The notes: generated by a model from the letters alone, not told the origin. Shown: positions 44,489 through 54,379, counted from the stretch's first letter. The stretch: 64,000 bases of DNA from an uncultured Prevotellaceae bacterium (GCA_900318115.1 ONJJ01000005.1:47043-111042), one strand, 5' to 3'. A program made the numbers and translations.

Positions 44489-47400
44489 TTATCTGATTAC
44501 CACCTTTCGCCCATTGACGATATAGATACCTTTGGTCAGGGGGCGCTGCACTTGCACACCTTGCAGGGTGTAGGTGGCAGTGTCCTTCGTGGTGTGGTCG
44601 TCAGTCAGACCGCCGACTCCCACCGGAGCCGTCACTCCGAGGCAGATGAGGCGGAAGTTGTCCACCAGCGTCCAATCGTAGGTGCGCGAGAGGTTCTTCT
44701 TCACGGCCAAGGTCAGGATGCCTCGTTCGCCGACCTCAAACTCCTCGCTCTCCACGAAGTAGCAACCGTTCTGGAAGTACTCCACGGCATCGTGTGCTAC
44801 GTCTGCCCACTCGCCCGCTTCGCCTTTCCATCCCACGCCGGGAAGCATGTTCGCCGCCTCGTGGATGCCGGGCAGCACGGCAATCTCAGCGTTGTTGGCA
44901 TAGACCTTGGCAGGCTGCTTGGGCGTCTCACCCTTCATGAGGATGGCGGTGTGGTTCTCCTTGCCGCCTTCGCGGTAGAAGCCGTTCAGCGTGACCTTGT
45001 AGCGCCCGGGGGGAACATTCAGCTGCTGCGTGAGGTTCAGCGGGTTGGCATTCCAGCACTGGAAGGCAAAGTCGGGGAAGCAGCCGCCACGTTCGGAGAT
45101 GGTGATGTTGCCGGCATCGCCCACCGTGTTGTGTTTCCAGGCACCTTTGCTGCCGTCCCATCCGCCTTCCACTTCGTCGTACTCGCGCTGCGAGAAGTTG
45201 GGCATCTTGATGTAGTGCGAGGCGTCGATGGGATGCTCCTCCGAAGCCTCGTTCAGCAGTATGTCGCGCTGCTCGCGGCTGACCAGCATCCATTGGTTAT
45301 TCGGATCCTTGGTGTCGCCATTGCTGATTTGTGCCACGTGGTCGTAGAAGTACTCGCCTTCCAGCATCTGGTAGGGTGCAAAACCCAGCATGAGCTTGCT
45401 GTCCACGGCTCGGATGACATAGCATCCGTTGGACTGCCGCTCGAAAGCCCAGGCGTAGGTCGAGGCATCGTGGTCGCAGTAGGCATTCTCGTTGAGCCAG
45501 TGGCTGTCGCCGCTACCCAGATGGGTGTCTATGGCAAAGCTGTTGTTGGCGGCGCTGATGCGCTTCAGGGTGACTTCGATGCCAGGCCATCCTAATGCAG
45601 CGTGTGCGCCCCACTTGGCACCGCCGCAGAAGAAGCGGTGTTGCCCTACATTATATAGATAGCACGTCTTGTTGGCGGCTGTCACCTCCGGCGTGAAGGG
45701 GTAGTCGTGGCTCTCGGCATGCAACAGCTTGCGCCCCACCTTCAATGTGTTTATGGCCGTGTTCACCGCGTTCATGTCTTTCGCTTCATGCAGTGCTTCG
45801 GCTGCTTCTTTCATGCCATCGCCCGTGTAGCCCGCAGTCTGACAACCGGCATAGACAGTCTTCAGGACGGAAACGTCCACGAAGCGGGCATCGCCCAGCG
45901 CACGGCTCAGGGCGGCAGTAGCGGCAGCCTGGGCTGTCTTGTCGGAACTTCCGACCAGAGCGCGTGCCTTCGTCAGTGCCTCGTCCAGGGCGTTCTGCAG
46001 CACTTCTGAGGTCTGCTGATCGAAAGCTTCGGCGGCAGAGATGACTGCTTGCAGGCGTGCCTGCTCGTCGGGGACATCGTCCTTCACCTCCACCTTGCGA
46101 TAGAGGGTGTAGGGAGCCAGCTGGGCATTGACTTTCACGTTGTTGATGACGCCCGAACGGTTGTAGTTCTTCATGCGCATCTCCACGCGGTCTGGATAGA
46201 CATAGACCATCAGCGCCTGCACGATGTTGGGCGTCTCAATGGGCATATCGCCCGGGTCTATGGTGTTGAAGTAATAGCGCATGGAGCCCATGAAGGCCGA
46301 GACGAAGCTGGGTTCGGCTTCGGGCACGTCATGCAGCGTCCAGACGAGGTCGGTGCGGGACTTGGCAAAGGTGATGGTGCCTTCCTTGTCCGTGACCTTC
46401 AGTCCGTTGAGGCGGCAGCTGGAGGGCGAGGCTGAGTAGATAGCGTTGGTCAGGGCGTACAGCTCATTGGTATTCTTCTGGTTCTGGGCAACGAAAATCA
46501 CCTGGTCGCCATCGTGCAGTTCTGTGGTTCTGGTAGCCGTGATGCGGCTGCCGGAAGCATCGTCCACGCGGTAGATCCAGGTGGGGTTACGCTCCGTGCT
46601 GCACGAGAAACGTCCGTCGGTGCTCGACACGATGTAGCTGCCTGCGGCCTCAGAGCCGCTGCCGCTGACGGCAACCGTGAACTGCTTGGTCTGTTCGCTC
46701 TGCAGGTCCATGGTGACCAGGTTCTCGTAGTCCACGGTAGTGAGGTTCACGTTGTTGAACCCTAAATAGCGCTGGTCCTTGTTGTTCTGTACGTACCAGC
46801 GTGTGGTGCTGGCAGGAACCTTGGCTGCAGATTCGAAAGTCCACTCTAATAATTTGTTCGTGGCGACGGTCAAGGTCTGTTTGTTGCCCGCCATCGTCAC
46901 GCGTGTGCCCTCCAGTCGCTGTTCTGCGCTGCCAGGGCTGTAGAGTTCTCCGGACAAGGCATACCAGATGCCGTTGTACTGAGTCACCATGAGGTAAGTC
47001 TTTCCGTCCTCTGGATGCGCAACTCGTGAGGCCTGGATTCCGTCGGCGTCGGAGGTCACCTCATAGAGATAGATGTTCGAAGGGTCGCCGCTGGAGAAAC
47101 GTGCATTGGTGCCTACGTGCACGAACTTTGAAGACATGCCGTTCAGGATCTCCACATCTGCGCTGAAGGCATTGTTGGTCAGCGGAGTGAAAGTCACGGC
47201 CGTGCGTGCCGCCAGGGCGGTGAGGTTGTAGCTGTCGAGGCCCAAGAACATCTGAGTACCCTCGTTGCGGAGATAGAATTGGTTGTCGTCGTTCTCCGGA
47301 TCCTGGGTGGCACCGTCCACGTGCGTGGCATCCGTCGTTGCGATGACATGGCCCAACTTGTCGTAGTGTGTCACGCGCTGCGACGTCTTGCGGCGGGAAT

Positions 47401-48241
47401 AGGCCGTGTTGCGTCCGTGGTCGTGTCCATAAAGCATGATCAGGTTGGGATATTTGCTCAGGGTCTGCTTCAGCAGTCGTTCTCCGGGCGAGCGGTAGAA
47501 ACCTTTCTGCGGGCTGCTGATGCTATTGCTGTCGCCGAAAGGAATATGCAGGGCGAAGAACACCGTCTTGTCCGGCTGCCCGGCATAGATTTGTGCCAGT
47601 TTATTTGCCACCCACTGCACGGACTCTTCGCTGTAGATATAGTCCCAGGCAGAGGCGAAGAAGTTCTTGCCGCAGTTCAGCACCACGAAGTCAAAGCCTT
47701 TCACCTTATAATGATAGGCGGCGAGCAGCGTCATCTGTCCCAGGGCGCCATTGGGTGCCTGCTCGTAGAAGGCGTCGTCGAAGTCCAGTGCTCCCACGTC
47801 TTCGCGCATAGGAAACGTGTAGTAGTCGCCTGCGTTGTAGGGTTTGGGCAGACGGTCCCAGTTGGCGACCTCATAGTCGTGGTTGCCCGTGGCATAGAGT
47901 ACTGGGGTAGGGTGCTCGTCCGGGAATGCGCCGCGGGTGGCGGTGGCCATCAGCTCGCGCACTCGCATCCAGTTCTGCATGGAAATCGTGGCGTCGCTGG
48001 TGCAGTCGCCGCCGAGCACCATGACATCGATGTTTTCTTCTTTCTTGATGCGCTTCAGCGTCTGTTCAAACGAGCCGCGCAACTTAATCTTGCTTATATC
48101 ACTCTGGTCGATGAGCGAACGTTCTGCGTGGCAATCCGAGAGACAAGCGATGGTCAGCAGGGGCTCTTCCTGTGCCTGAAGGGGAGATAAAGTGCACAGT
48201 CCTAATAGTAGTGTTAGGGTTAGATTTCTACGGGTTTTCAT
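44489..48241 (-). CDS. Very large secreted metallophosphoesterase with C-terminal adhesive or binding domains
   Basis: The 1250-residue protein has a signal peptide (MKTRRNLTLTLLLGLCTLSPLQAQ). Residues about 25-320 are a calcineurin-type phosphoesterase with LSDCHAE, LGGDCTSD, ATGNHDYE, FALHIPFGDS and YGHDHGRN metal motifs. The remainder is beta-rich, with one helical stretch near residues 755-830 (QARLQAVISAAEAFD, Ala-rich, FIVAR-like), and ends KGIYIVNGRKVVIR. I start it at the ATG at 48241 because the longer frame begins inside the promoter. The substrate may be a surface or host phosphoester; this is inference. Confidence 0.8.
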   Translation of the reverse strand: MKTRRNLTLTLLLGLCTLSPLQAQEEPLLTIACLSDCHAERSLIDQSDISKIKLRGSFEQTLKRIKKEENIDVMVLGGDCTSDATISMQNWMRVRELMATATRGAFPDEHPTPVLYATGNHDYEVANWDRLPKPYNAGDYYTFPMREDVGALDFDDAFYEQAPNGALGQMTLLAAYHYKVKGFDFVVLNCGKNFFASAWDYIYSEESVQWVANKLAQIYAGQPDKTVFFALHIPFGDSNSISSPQKGFYRSPGERLLKQTLSKYPNLIMLYGHDHGRNTAYSRRKTSQRVTHYDKLGHVIATTDATHVDGATQDPENDDNQFYLRNEGTQMFLGLDSYNLTALAARTAVTFTPLTNNAFSADVEILNGMSSKFVHVGTNARFSSGDPSNIYLYEVTSDADGIQASRVAHPEDGKTYLMVTQYNGIWYALSGELYSPGSAEQRLEGTRVTMAGNKQTLTVATNKLLEWTFESAAKVPASTTRWYVQNNKDQRYLGFNNVNLTTVDYENLVTMDLQSEQTKQFTVAVSGSGSEAAGSYIVSSTDGRFSCSTERNPTWIYRVDDASGSRITATRTTELHDGDQVIFVAQNQKNTNELYALTNAIYSASPSSCRLNGLKVTDKEGTITFAKSRTDLVWTLHDVPEAEPSFVSAFMGSMRYYFNTIDPGDMPIETPNIVQALMVYVYPDRVEMRMKNYNRSGVINNVKVNAQLAPYTLYRKVEVKDDVPDEQARLQAVISAAEAFDQQTSEVLQNALDEALTKARALVGSSDKTAQAAATAALSRALGDARFVDVSVLKTVYAGCQTAGYTGDGMKEAAEALHEAKDMNAVNTAINTLKVGRKLLHAESHDYPFTPEVTAANKTCYLYNVGQHRFFCGGAKWGAHAALGWPGIEVTLKRISAANNSFAIDTHLGSGDSHWLNENAYCDHDASTYAWAFERQSNGCYVIRAVDSKLMLGFAPYQMLEGEYFYDHVAQISNGDTKDPNNQWMLVSREQRDILLNEASEEHPIDASHYIKMPNFSQREYDEVEGGWDGSKGAWKHNTVGDAGNITISERGGCFPDFAFQCWNANPLNLTQQLNVPPGRYKVTLNGFYREGGKENHTAILMKGETPKQPAKVYANNAEIAVLPGIHEAANMLPGVGWKGEAGEWADVAHDAVEYFQNGCYFVESEEFEVGERGILTLAVKKNLSRTYDWTLVDNFRLICLGVTAPVGVGGLTDDHTTKDTATYTLQGVQVQRPLTKGIYIVNGRKVVIR

Positions 48242-48265
48242 AAGCATTGCATTCAAAATTCTCCA

Positions 48266-48273
48266 CAAAGATA
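48266..48273 (-). promoter_or_regulatory. -7 box of the large phosphoesterase gene
   Basis: Minus-strand TATCTTTG lies 25 bp before the ATG at 48241. Confidence 0.6.
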
Positions 48274-48333
48274 GACCTTTTCTATGAAACGCGCAAAAAA
48301 AACTGCAAAAAAAAGGATTTTCCTCCTCTATTC

Positions 48334-48365
48334 TTTGTTCAATCGAAAGAAAAGAGATAATTTTG
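48334..48365 (+). promoter_or_regulatory. Promoter of the 863-residue secreted protein gene
   Basis: TTTG at 48334-48337 and TAATTTTG at 48358-48365 are 20 bp apart. The start codon is 52 bp downstream. Confidence 0.7.
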
Positions 48366-48416
48366 CGGCGAAAAAAACGATTGTAAACTTTAAATAACTC
48401 TTAAACTAAAATTCCT

Positions 48417-51008
48417 ATGAAACAATTATCGAGGGCAGCACTCGCCCTGAACCTAAGAGCACTCCTGCTCGTCAGTCTTCTGATGGGAGCAGTGAGTGGA
48501 GTGCAAGCAGAAAATTACAAATTGTATTCTGGAGAGTTAACCCCTGGCGATTATTTGGTGGTGTATAATGGTGGCGCCATGAAAGCTTCTGTCAGCAGTA
48601 ACCGTTTAGGTTTCGCCACTGTCACCGTCGTGGATGATGTGATTAGTAATTCCGAAGCAAGCCTAATTTGGACAATTGCCGCTGATGGAAACTACTTTAC
48701 GTTGTATAATACATCAACTAAGAAGTATGCAGCAAGTACTGGTACTAAGAATCAAGCAAAATTAGAATCTTCTATTACTGATAATTCAAGATGGACAGCA
48801 AGTGGTGAAAGCACATACGAATTTGTGAACAAAGCAAATGCCGCCCAAAGTATTAATTGTAATTTACGCAAGAATGGCACGTATGGCTTTGCTTGCTATG
48901 CCACAAGTACTGGAGGTGCTTTGAGTTTATATAAATTGGTGGAAGCCGGTGAAAATGACTCAGAGGAACCGACCATCACGGGTGATGCGAATCCGTTCTT
49001 CTCATCCAAGACCGTGACCATTACTGCAGCTGAAGGAGCTGCTATCTACTATACTCTTGATGGTAGCAATCCTACAACATCTTCCACAAGATACACACAA
49101 CCATTCGAGATAACTAACACAACGATAGTCAAGGCCATTGCCGTGGAAAACGGAAAGAATGCAAGTTCCATTGCCTCGGAGACTTTCGAAAAAGATATTA
49201 TTTACACTCTTGGTGAATTGACAACTCAGGCAGCGGGTTCTTACTACGTTAATTTCCAGAATGCAGTCGTAACCTATGTCGATGGTTCCTACTGTTATAT
49301 AGAAGATGCTACCGGTGCAATCTTATATTTCTCCGCAAGCAATGGTCGTAAGGTAGGTGATACAACAAATGGCGTTGCACAGGTAACATATACTGTTTAC
49401 CAGAGTCTTCCCGAGATAACAGCCATCAATGGTGCTACTTTCACGGAAGGAACAGCTCCCAGTCCCGTTGTTGTAACACTGGCAGATCTCACGGCCAACT
49501 TCACCTCCTACCTTTCAAAATTCATTAAGGTAGAGGGGGTGACAGTGACCTCAGCTCTCGAGAACAAATCTGCAACCATTGAGCAAAATGGCACAAGCAT
49601 CGCCCTTCGTCAGAATGGGGACAAGACAATCGAACATCTGACAAAAGATGCGATACTCAACCTTACTACCTTCCCTACCATGCACGGAACCACGCAGCAG
49701 CTGGTGGTTTATTCAGATGATTTGATAGAGGTCCTTTCTGAAAAAGCTGATCCCGAATTAGCTTTTGCAGCAGCCTCCTACACCGCAAACCTTGGTGAAT
49801 CTTTCACAGCCCCCACGCTGACCAACCCTCATAATCTGGTTGTAACCTATTCAAGCAGTGCTCCGGATGTCGCATCTGTTGATGAAGCTACTGGTGCTGT
49901 GACCATTAAGGCGGCAGGTGATGTCGTCATCACCGCTACTTTCGCAGGCAACGATGACTATTGGTCTGATGCCGTTTCTTATAAGCTCCTTGTCGAAGAT
50001 CCCAGTGTGATCTACTATGCATTGGTGGCAGAATACAACGGCAACTATTTTGCTTTAAAGAACTTGCTTAAGGATGGTGGTGCGTATTCAGAAGAACAAG
50101 TTGAAGCGGTTGTCAATGGAAAGGTCATTGCTAAGGCTACTGACGCTATCTCTTGGGAGATATTAGATGGGAAAACCGTTCGTATCAGGAATAAGGCAAA
50201 AGATAAGAATGGATACTATCAGTATATAGGTCATGGAAGTAGCACGAACTTAACCCGTCAGAATGCAACATCCGATGAAGCCTCAAAGTGGAGTGCAGAT
50301 ACAGAAAATGCCAGCTGGGTTTATGATTCACGTTCCTTCATTTATAAGAGTGGTACAGGCTTCAAGAACTATGCTGTTAGCAATATAGGAAACTCTGGCT
50401 ACGCCACTTCCTACACCAAGGCCTACACCTTTGCCTCTGGCTACACTCGCACAGTCACCGCAGGTGCTTGGGGAACCATCTGTCTGCCCAATGATGTTGC
50501 TGCAGACGATTATTCAGGAGTGAAGTTCTACAGCATTGCCGGTAAGGACAAGGCCGTGGATCCCACCTCCATCACGCTGCAGGAAGTCAGCGAGCTGGAA
50601 GCTGGAGTACCGTACATTTTCCAGGCCAACGAGGATGTTACTAAGCTGGTGGCTGCTTATGGTAAGCAGAGCGTTGCCACCGCAGGCAGCAACAATGGTC
50701 TCACCGGCTCCCTCGAAGGTCAAGAGGTCAATGAGGGTATGTACCTGCTCTCTGGCGGCAAGATTGTGCTGTGCGGCACAGGGTGCTCCATCGGTGCCAA
50801 CCGCGCTTACATCGATATGAGCCAGGTGCCCGTCGTCAGCGCTGGTGTCAAGGGCGTTACCTTCTTCTTCAACGGCCAAGTCGGAGTCAACGGTCTCGAG
50901 GCAGACAGTCAGAACAACGCTCCCGTCTTCGATCTCACGGGTCGCCGCGTCAGCAAGACGCAGCACGGCCTGTACATCGTCAACGGAAAGAAAGTGATCG
51001 TTAAGTAA
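48417..51008 (+). CDS. Large mosaic secreted protein (CHB_HEX-like, OB-like, Ig-like and GTICxP modules)
   Basis: The 863-residue protein has a signal peptide ending near GVQA. Residues about 25-180 resemble a lectin-type repeat region (YFTLYNTSTKKYAAS). Residues 182-260 fit a chitobiase C-terminal-like domain (IYYTLDGSNPTTSSTRY). Residues 262-440 look like an OB-fold (YCYIEDATGAILYF). Residues 441-525 look like a BIG2-type Ig fold (ADVVITATFAGND-like). The C-terminal part from about residue 677 (AWGTICLPNDVAADD) is shared with the protein at 20120-21280, and the end is LYIVNGKKVIVK. The DNA is AT-rich up to about 50390 and GC-rich afterwards. It has no visible enzyme motif; glycan binding at the surface is likely. 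Confidence 0.75.
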   Translation: MKQLSRAALALNLRALLLVSLLMGAVSGVQAENYKLYSGELTPGDYLVVYNGGAMKASVSSNRLGFATVTVVDDVISNSEASLIWTIAADGNYFTLYNTSTKKYAASTGTKNQAKLESSITDNSRWTASGESTYEFVNKANAAQSINCNLRKNGTYGFACYATSTGGALSLYKLVEAGENDSEEPTITGDANPFFSSKTVTITAAEGAAIYYTLDGSNPTTSSTRYTQPFEITNTTIVKAIAVENGKNASSIASETFEKDIIYTLGELTTQAAGSYYVNFQNAVVTYVDGSYCYIEDATGAILYFSASNGRKVGDTTNGVAQVTYTVYQSLPEITAINGATFTEGTAPSPVVVTLADLTANFTSYLSKFIKVEGVTVTSALENKSATIEQNGTSIALRQNGDKTIEHLTKDAILNLTTFPTMHGTTQQLVVYSDDLIEVLSEKADPELAFAAASYTANLGESFTAPTLTNPHNLVVTYSSSAPDVASVDEATGAVTIKAAGDVVITATFAGNDDYWSDAVSYKLLVEDPSVIYYALVAEYNGNYFALKNLLKDGGAYSEEQVEAVVNGKVIAKATDAISWEILDGKTVRIRNKAKDKNGYYQYIGHGSSTNLTRQNATSDEASKWSADTENASWVYDSRSFIYKSGTGFKNYAVSNIGNSGYATSYTKAYTFASGYTRTVTAGAWGTICLPNDVAADDYSGVKFYSIAGKDKAVDPTSITLQEVSELEAGVPYIFQANEDVTKLVAAYGKQSVATAGSNNGLTGSLEGQEVNEGMYLLSGGKIVLCGTGCSIGANRAYIDMSQVPVVSAGVKGVTFFFNGQVGVNGLEADSQNNAPVFDLTGRRVSKTQHGLYIVNGKKVIVK

Positions 51009-51014
51009 AAGTAA

Positions 51015-51180
51015 AAGAGAAAAAAGAAAAATAAAGTAAAGGAGAATAAAAGAAAAGAGAAAAATGATGTAAAAAGGAAAAGTTAAGGAAACGATGATGG
51101 GAACGAATTGCCGTTATGATTATAACCTTTATCTTTTATCTCATCTTTCTCTTTTCTCTTTTAATCTTTAAATATTTAAA
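51015..51180. repeat. Purine-rich/pyrimidine-rich imperfect inverted repeat
   Basis: An AAAAGAGAAAAG-type tract at about 51015-51095 is matched by a TCTTTTCTCTTTT-type tract at about 51128-51172 on the same strand, so a long imperfect stem can form in the gap before the small peptide gene. Confidence 0.55.
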
Positions 51181-51194
51181 TATTTATTCGCATT

Positions 51195-51368
51195 ATGAAA
51201 AAGACATATATCCAACCCACGCTCTCCGTGGTGACCATCGCGCAGAGTCTGCCCATCGCAGTCAGCCTCGGTGTCGATAACAACAAGCAAGACGGCATTG
51301 TCGGCGATGTCAAGGTCAATGATGACTGGGACATCTGGGGCGACGATGCCGTCCTCGACGAAGAATAA
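51195..51368 (+). CDS. 57-residue peptide of unknown function
   Basis: The frame begins MKKTYIQPTLSVVTIAQ and ends with an acidic tail containing NDDWDIWGDDAVLDEE. It uses the GC-ending codons typical of real genes here, and a strong terminator begins 12 bp after the stop. It resembles the numerous small Bacteroidetes proteins with an MKKxYxxP start, none of which I can assign a function. The leader-like first part and D/W-rich end could be a precursor peptide, but no modifying enzyme is adjacent. It lies 187 bp after the large secreted protein and 95 bp before the TPR lipoprotein. Confidence 0.7.
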   Translation: MKKTYIQPTLSVVTIAQSLPIAVSLGVDNNKQDGIVGDVKVNDDWDIWGDDAVLDEE

Positions 51369-51379
51369 AAAAAACTTTT

Positions 51380-51413
51380 GCCTCTCCCGGGCACTCGCCT
51401 GGGAGAGGCTTTC
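51380..51413 (+). terminator. Terminator after the 57-residue peptide gene
   Basis: GCCTCTCCC at 51380-51388 pairs with GGGAGAGGC at 51401-51409, followed by TTTCT. Confidence 0.85.
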
Positions 51414-51463
51414 TCTCCTTCTCATACTGGGAATACATCATTAGAATTTATAGAAATCAGAGA

Positions 51464-53305
51464 GTGAAGAATATAGGATCCTTGAACCATTGTGTATGTC
51501 GCTGTGTGGCAGCGACCTTGTTTGCTGTCGCTCTTGCGGCTTGCCATTCTTCCAAGACAGCCCGGCAGGCAGCCCCCGCGGCTCCTGCTCCTGTCCCCGT
51601 TGTTCAATCCCGTCTGACTTCGCTTTCTGCGAGCGATCGTGCACGTCTGGACTACATCTATCAGGAAGCCACGCGCCAGAAGCTGGTGGAGAACCACTCC
51701 GGCGCCTTCGACCTCCTCTGCCATGCCTATGACATCTGCCCCGATGCGCCGGAGGTCCTCTATGACCTGGCACTCTATCGGCTGGCTCTGCGTCAGGACT
51801 CCCTGGCCGAACGCCTCTTTGTCCGTGCTGCCGCGCTCGATCCCCAGAACACCTATTACAAGGAAGCCCTCGCCTCGTTCTACCTCCAGCGACGTCGCAC
51901 CGAAGAGGCGCTGCCGCAGCTGGAGACGCTGGCGACCTTGCAACCCAAGCGCACCGACGTCCTCTCGCAATTGGTGACTATCTACTCCAACCTGGACCGC
52001 CCCGCCGATGCCATCCGCACCCTCGACCGCATAGAACTCCTCGATGGTAAGATGGCCAGCGTCAGCTACCGCAAGTTCGCCCTCTACAAATCCATGGAGA
52101 AGGAGCAAGAGGCGTTTGCGGAACTCGAGTCGCTCTGCGAGGAATATCCCCACGAGATGAGCTACCGCCTGGCCATCGGCGATCAGCTCCTGACAGCCGG
52201 GCGCATCGATGAGGCCGAGAAGGTCTATGACGAGGTGCGGCGCACCGAACCGGACAACCTCGGACTCAAGCTGTCCATGCTCGAACTCTACCGCCAGACC
52301 GAGCAGGACTCCCTCTTCCGCGCCACGCGCGACTCGCTCCTCTATGCTCCCAAGACCGAGTCCGATACCCGGGCTGCCCTCCTCCGCGACCTCATCTCCT
52401 CCGAGATGAAGGACGATTCCATCGGGCGGCAGCGCGTGGAGCAGGCCTTCGCCCGTCTGGACGAAGCGTTCCCCCAAGACCTCGCGCTGCTGCAGCTGCG
52501 CGCCGCCTACCTCGCCACCTACGACAAGTCCAACGACTCCGCCTTCGTGGCCGTCATGGATAGGGTCAACGAACTCGAACCCGCCAACACGCAAGCCCTC
52601 TTCTACCTCATTCAATACTATGCCGAACACCAGGACTTCGAACACCTCGAGAACATCTGTCGTCGAGCCGTGCTGACCCATCCCGAAGAACTCCTCTGCC
52701 ACTACTTCCTCGGGGTGGCACTCTATCAGCAGGACAAGAAGCGCGAGGCGCTGGCTGCATTCCGGGCCGGCATCGTACAGAAGAACGAGGACAGCCGACC
52801 CGCGATGGTGGCAGACCTCTACAGCGTCATGGGCGACATCCTCCACGAGATGGGCTCCGAGCGCGAGGCCTATGCTGCCTACGACTCCTGCCTCGTCTAT
52901 CAGGACGACAATGTCCAGTGCCTGAACAACTACGCCTACTACCTCTCGCTCCAGGAGACGGACCTCGACCGCGCCGAGGAGATGAGCTACCGCACCATAC
53001 GTCTCCAACCAGACAACAAGACCTACCTCGACACCTACGCGTGGATCCTCTTCATGAAGCAGCGCTACAGCGAGGCGCAGATCTACATCGACCGCGTCTG
53101 TCCGCCAGACTCTGCCGACGCCGAGCTACTGGCCGACCCCGAGATCTCGGGTGTCGTCTTCGAGCACGCAGGTGACATCGCCGCCTGCAACGGTAACTTG
53201 GACCAGGCGCTCCGCTTCTGGCAACTGGCGCAGCAGGCTGGTGGCAATGGACTCACCGCCCTGCTTCCCCGAAAGATAAAACTCAAAAAATATATCGCAA
53301 AATGA
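51464..53305 (+). CDS. TPR-repeat lipoprotein
   Basis: The 613-residue protein has a lipoprotein signal with LAAC near residue 27. The rest is helical TPR-like repeats, for example APEVLYDLALYRLALRQDSLAERLF, QALFYLIQYYAEH and DNVQCLNNYAYYLSLQETDLDRAEEM. The start is GTG at 51464. The stop overlaps the start of the DUF4292 gene by 4 bp (ATGA). In Bacteroidetes this trio (TPR lipoprotein, DUF4292 lipoprotein, EnvC-like) is a recurring cluster, which suggests an envelope assembly complex; the exact role is not known. Confidence 0.88.
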   Translation: MKNIGSLNHCVCRCVAATLFAVALAACHSSKTARQAAPAAPAPVPVVQSRLTSLSASDRARLDYIYQEATRQKLVENHSGAFDLLCHAYDICPDAPEVLYDLALYRLALRQDSLAERLFVRAAALDPQNTYYKEALASFYLQRRRTEEALPQLETLATLQPKRTDVLSQLVTIYSNLDRPADAIRTLDRIELLDGKMASVSYRKFALYKSMEKEQEAFAELESLCEEYPHEMSYRLAIGDQLLTAGRIDEAEKVYDEVRRTEPDNLGLKLSMLELYRQTEQDSLFRATRDSLLYAPKTESDTRAALLRDLISSEMKDDSIGRQRVEQAFARLDEAFPQDLALLQLRAAYLATYDKSNDSAFVAVMDRVNELEPANTQALFYLIQYYAEHQDFEHLENICRRAVLTHPEELLCHYFLGVALYQQDKKREALAAFRAGIVQKNEDSRPAMVADLYSVMGDILHEMGSEREAYAAYDSCLVYQDDNVQCLNNYAYYLSLQETDLDRAEEMSYRTIRLQPDNKTYLDTYAWILFMKQRYSEAQIYIDRVCPPDSADAELLADPEISGVVFEHAGDIAACNGNLDQALRFWQLAQQAGGNGLTALLPRKIKLKKYIAK

Positions 53306-54261
53306 CAACAAGAAACTGCTTCCGGCTGACCTCCGTCGCCCTCATGGCTATGGCTCTCGCACTCGCGTCATGCCGCTCCAGCAAGCGTGCCGCCCGCGAG
53401 TCGGAACCTGACACCACGACCGCTGCCTCGCCGCAGGTGTCCGTGGACGAGAATGGCATCACCGTCACCAACCCCAAGACCGATGAATCCGCCAAAGACA
53501 AGAAGTCCGGTAAGGCGGCCAAGTCCGGCAAGAGCAAGAAGAGCTCGGTCGTGGCACGCATCAATGAGAACCGCCAGACCGCCAGCGGCATCCGCGGCAA
53601 GATGAACATCAGCCTCCGTCTGGGCAACGGCAACACCCTCAGCGCATCGGGCAGCATCAAGATGAAACGCGACGAAATCATCCAACTCTCCATCACCGCC
53701 TTGGGACTGGTGGAACTCGGACGCATGGAACTGACCCCCAAGTACCTCTTCATCCAGGACCGCTACCACAAGCGCTATCTCAAGTCCGCCTGGAGCGACA
53801 TACCCTCGCTGAAGAGTGCCGGGGTGGATTTCAACACCTTCCAGGCCCTGTTCTGGAACGAGCTCTACGTGCCAGGGCGCAGCGCAGAGCCCTCCGAGAG
53901 CGACTTCCTGCAATCCTCTTCCGGATTGAGGGCTAAGCTGGAACCCAAGGACGCACCTGAGGCTGCCAGTCTGCTCTTCTATACGGATGAGGACCAGAAG
54001 CTGGTCTATCAGACCACCCTCATTGCCCGAAACGGGAAACTGCGCTTCGACGGTAACTGTTCGTCGTGGAGCCAGCTGGATGGCAAGCAGTTTCCAGCGG
54101 CCTTGCGACTGGCAATCTCCGTGACCAAGGAATATGTGGCAGAACTCACATTCACCCGTCTGCAGGTCGACGAGTCCATGGGAAATATCGCCACCACACT
54201 CTCCGACGGAAAGTACACACAGGTCTCCCTCGAGGAAGTGCTGAAGGGACTCCACATGTAG
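53302..54261 (+). CDS. DUF4292 lipoprotein
   Basis: The 319-residue protein has a lipoprotein signal (LASC), then a charged Lys/Ser-rich linker to about residue 90, then the DUF4292 beta domain with IRGKMNISLRLG, SGSIKMKRDEIIQLSI, GLVELGRMELTPKYLFIQDR and LFWNELYVPG. The fold resembles LolB/LppX-type lipid-binding proteins by family knowledge, so lipoprotein or lipid handling at the outer membrane is plausible. It is translationally coupled to the TPR lipoprotein. Confidence 0.9.
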   Translation: MTTRNCFRLTSVALMAMALALASCRSSKRAARESEPDTTTAASPQVSVDENGITVTNPKTDESAKDKKSGKAAKSGKSKKSSVVARINENRQTASGIRGKMNISLRLGNGNTLSASGSIKMKRDEIIQLSITALGLVELGRMELTPKYLFIQDRYHKRYLKSAWSDIPSLKSAGVDFNTFQALFWNELYVPGRSAEPSESDFLQSSSGLRAKLEPKDAPEAASLLFYTDEDQKLVYQTTLIARNGKLRFDGNCSSWSQLDGKQFPAALRLAISVTKEYVAELTFTRLQVDESMGNIATTLSDGKYTQVSLEEVLKGLHM

Positions 54262-54379
54262 GGAGATCCCTAAAAGAGTGTTCCAAATGTACAAAAAAAG
54301 TTCACCAAAAGTACACCTGTACACATCGGAAACACATCAAAAATCCATCCAAAATCCACCAAACAGAGCTTAGAAGCCG

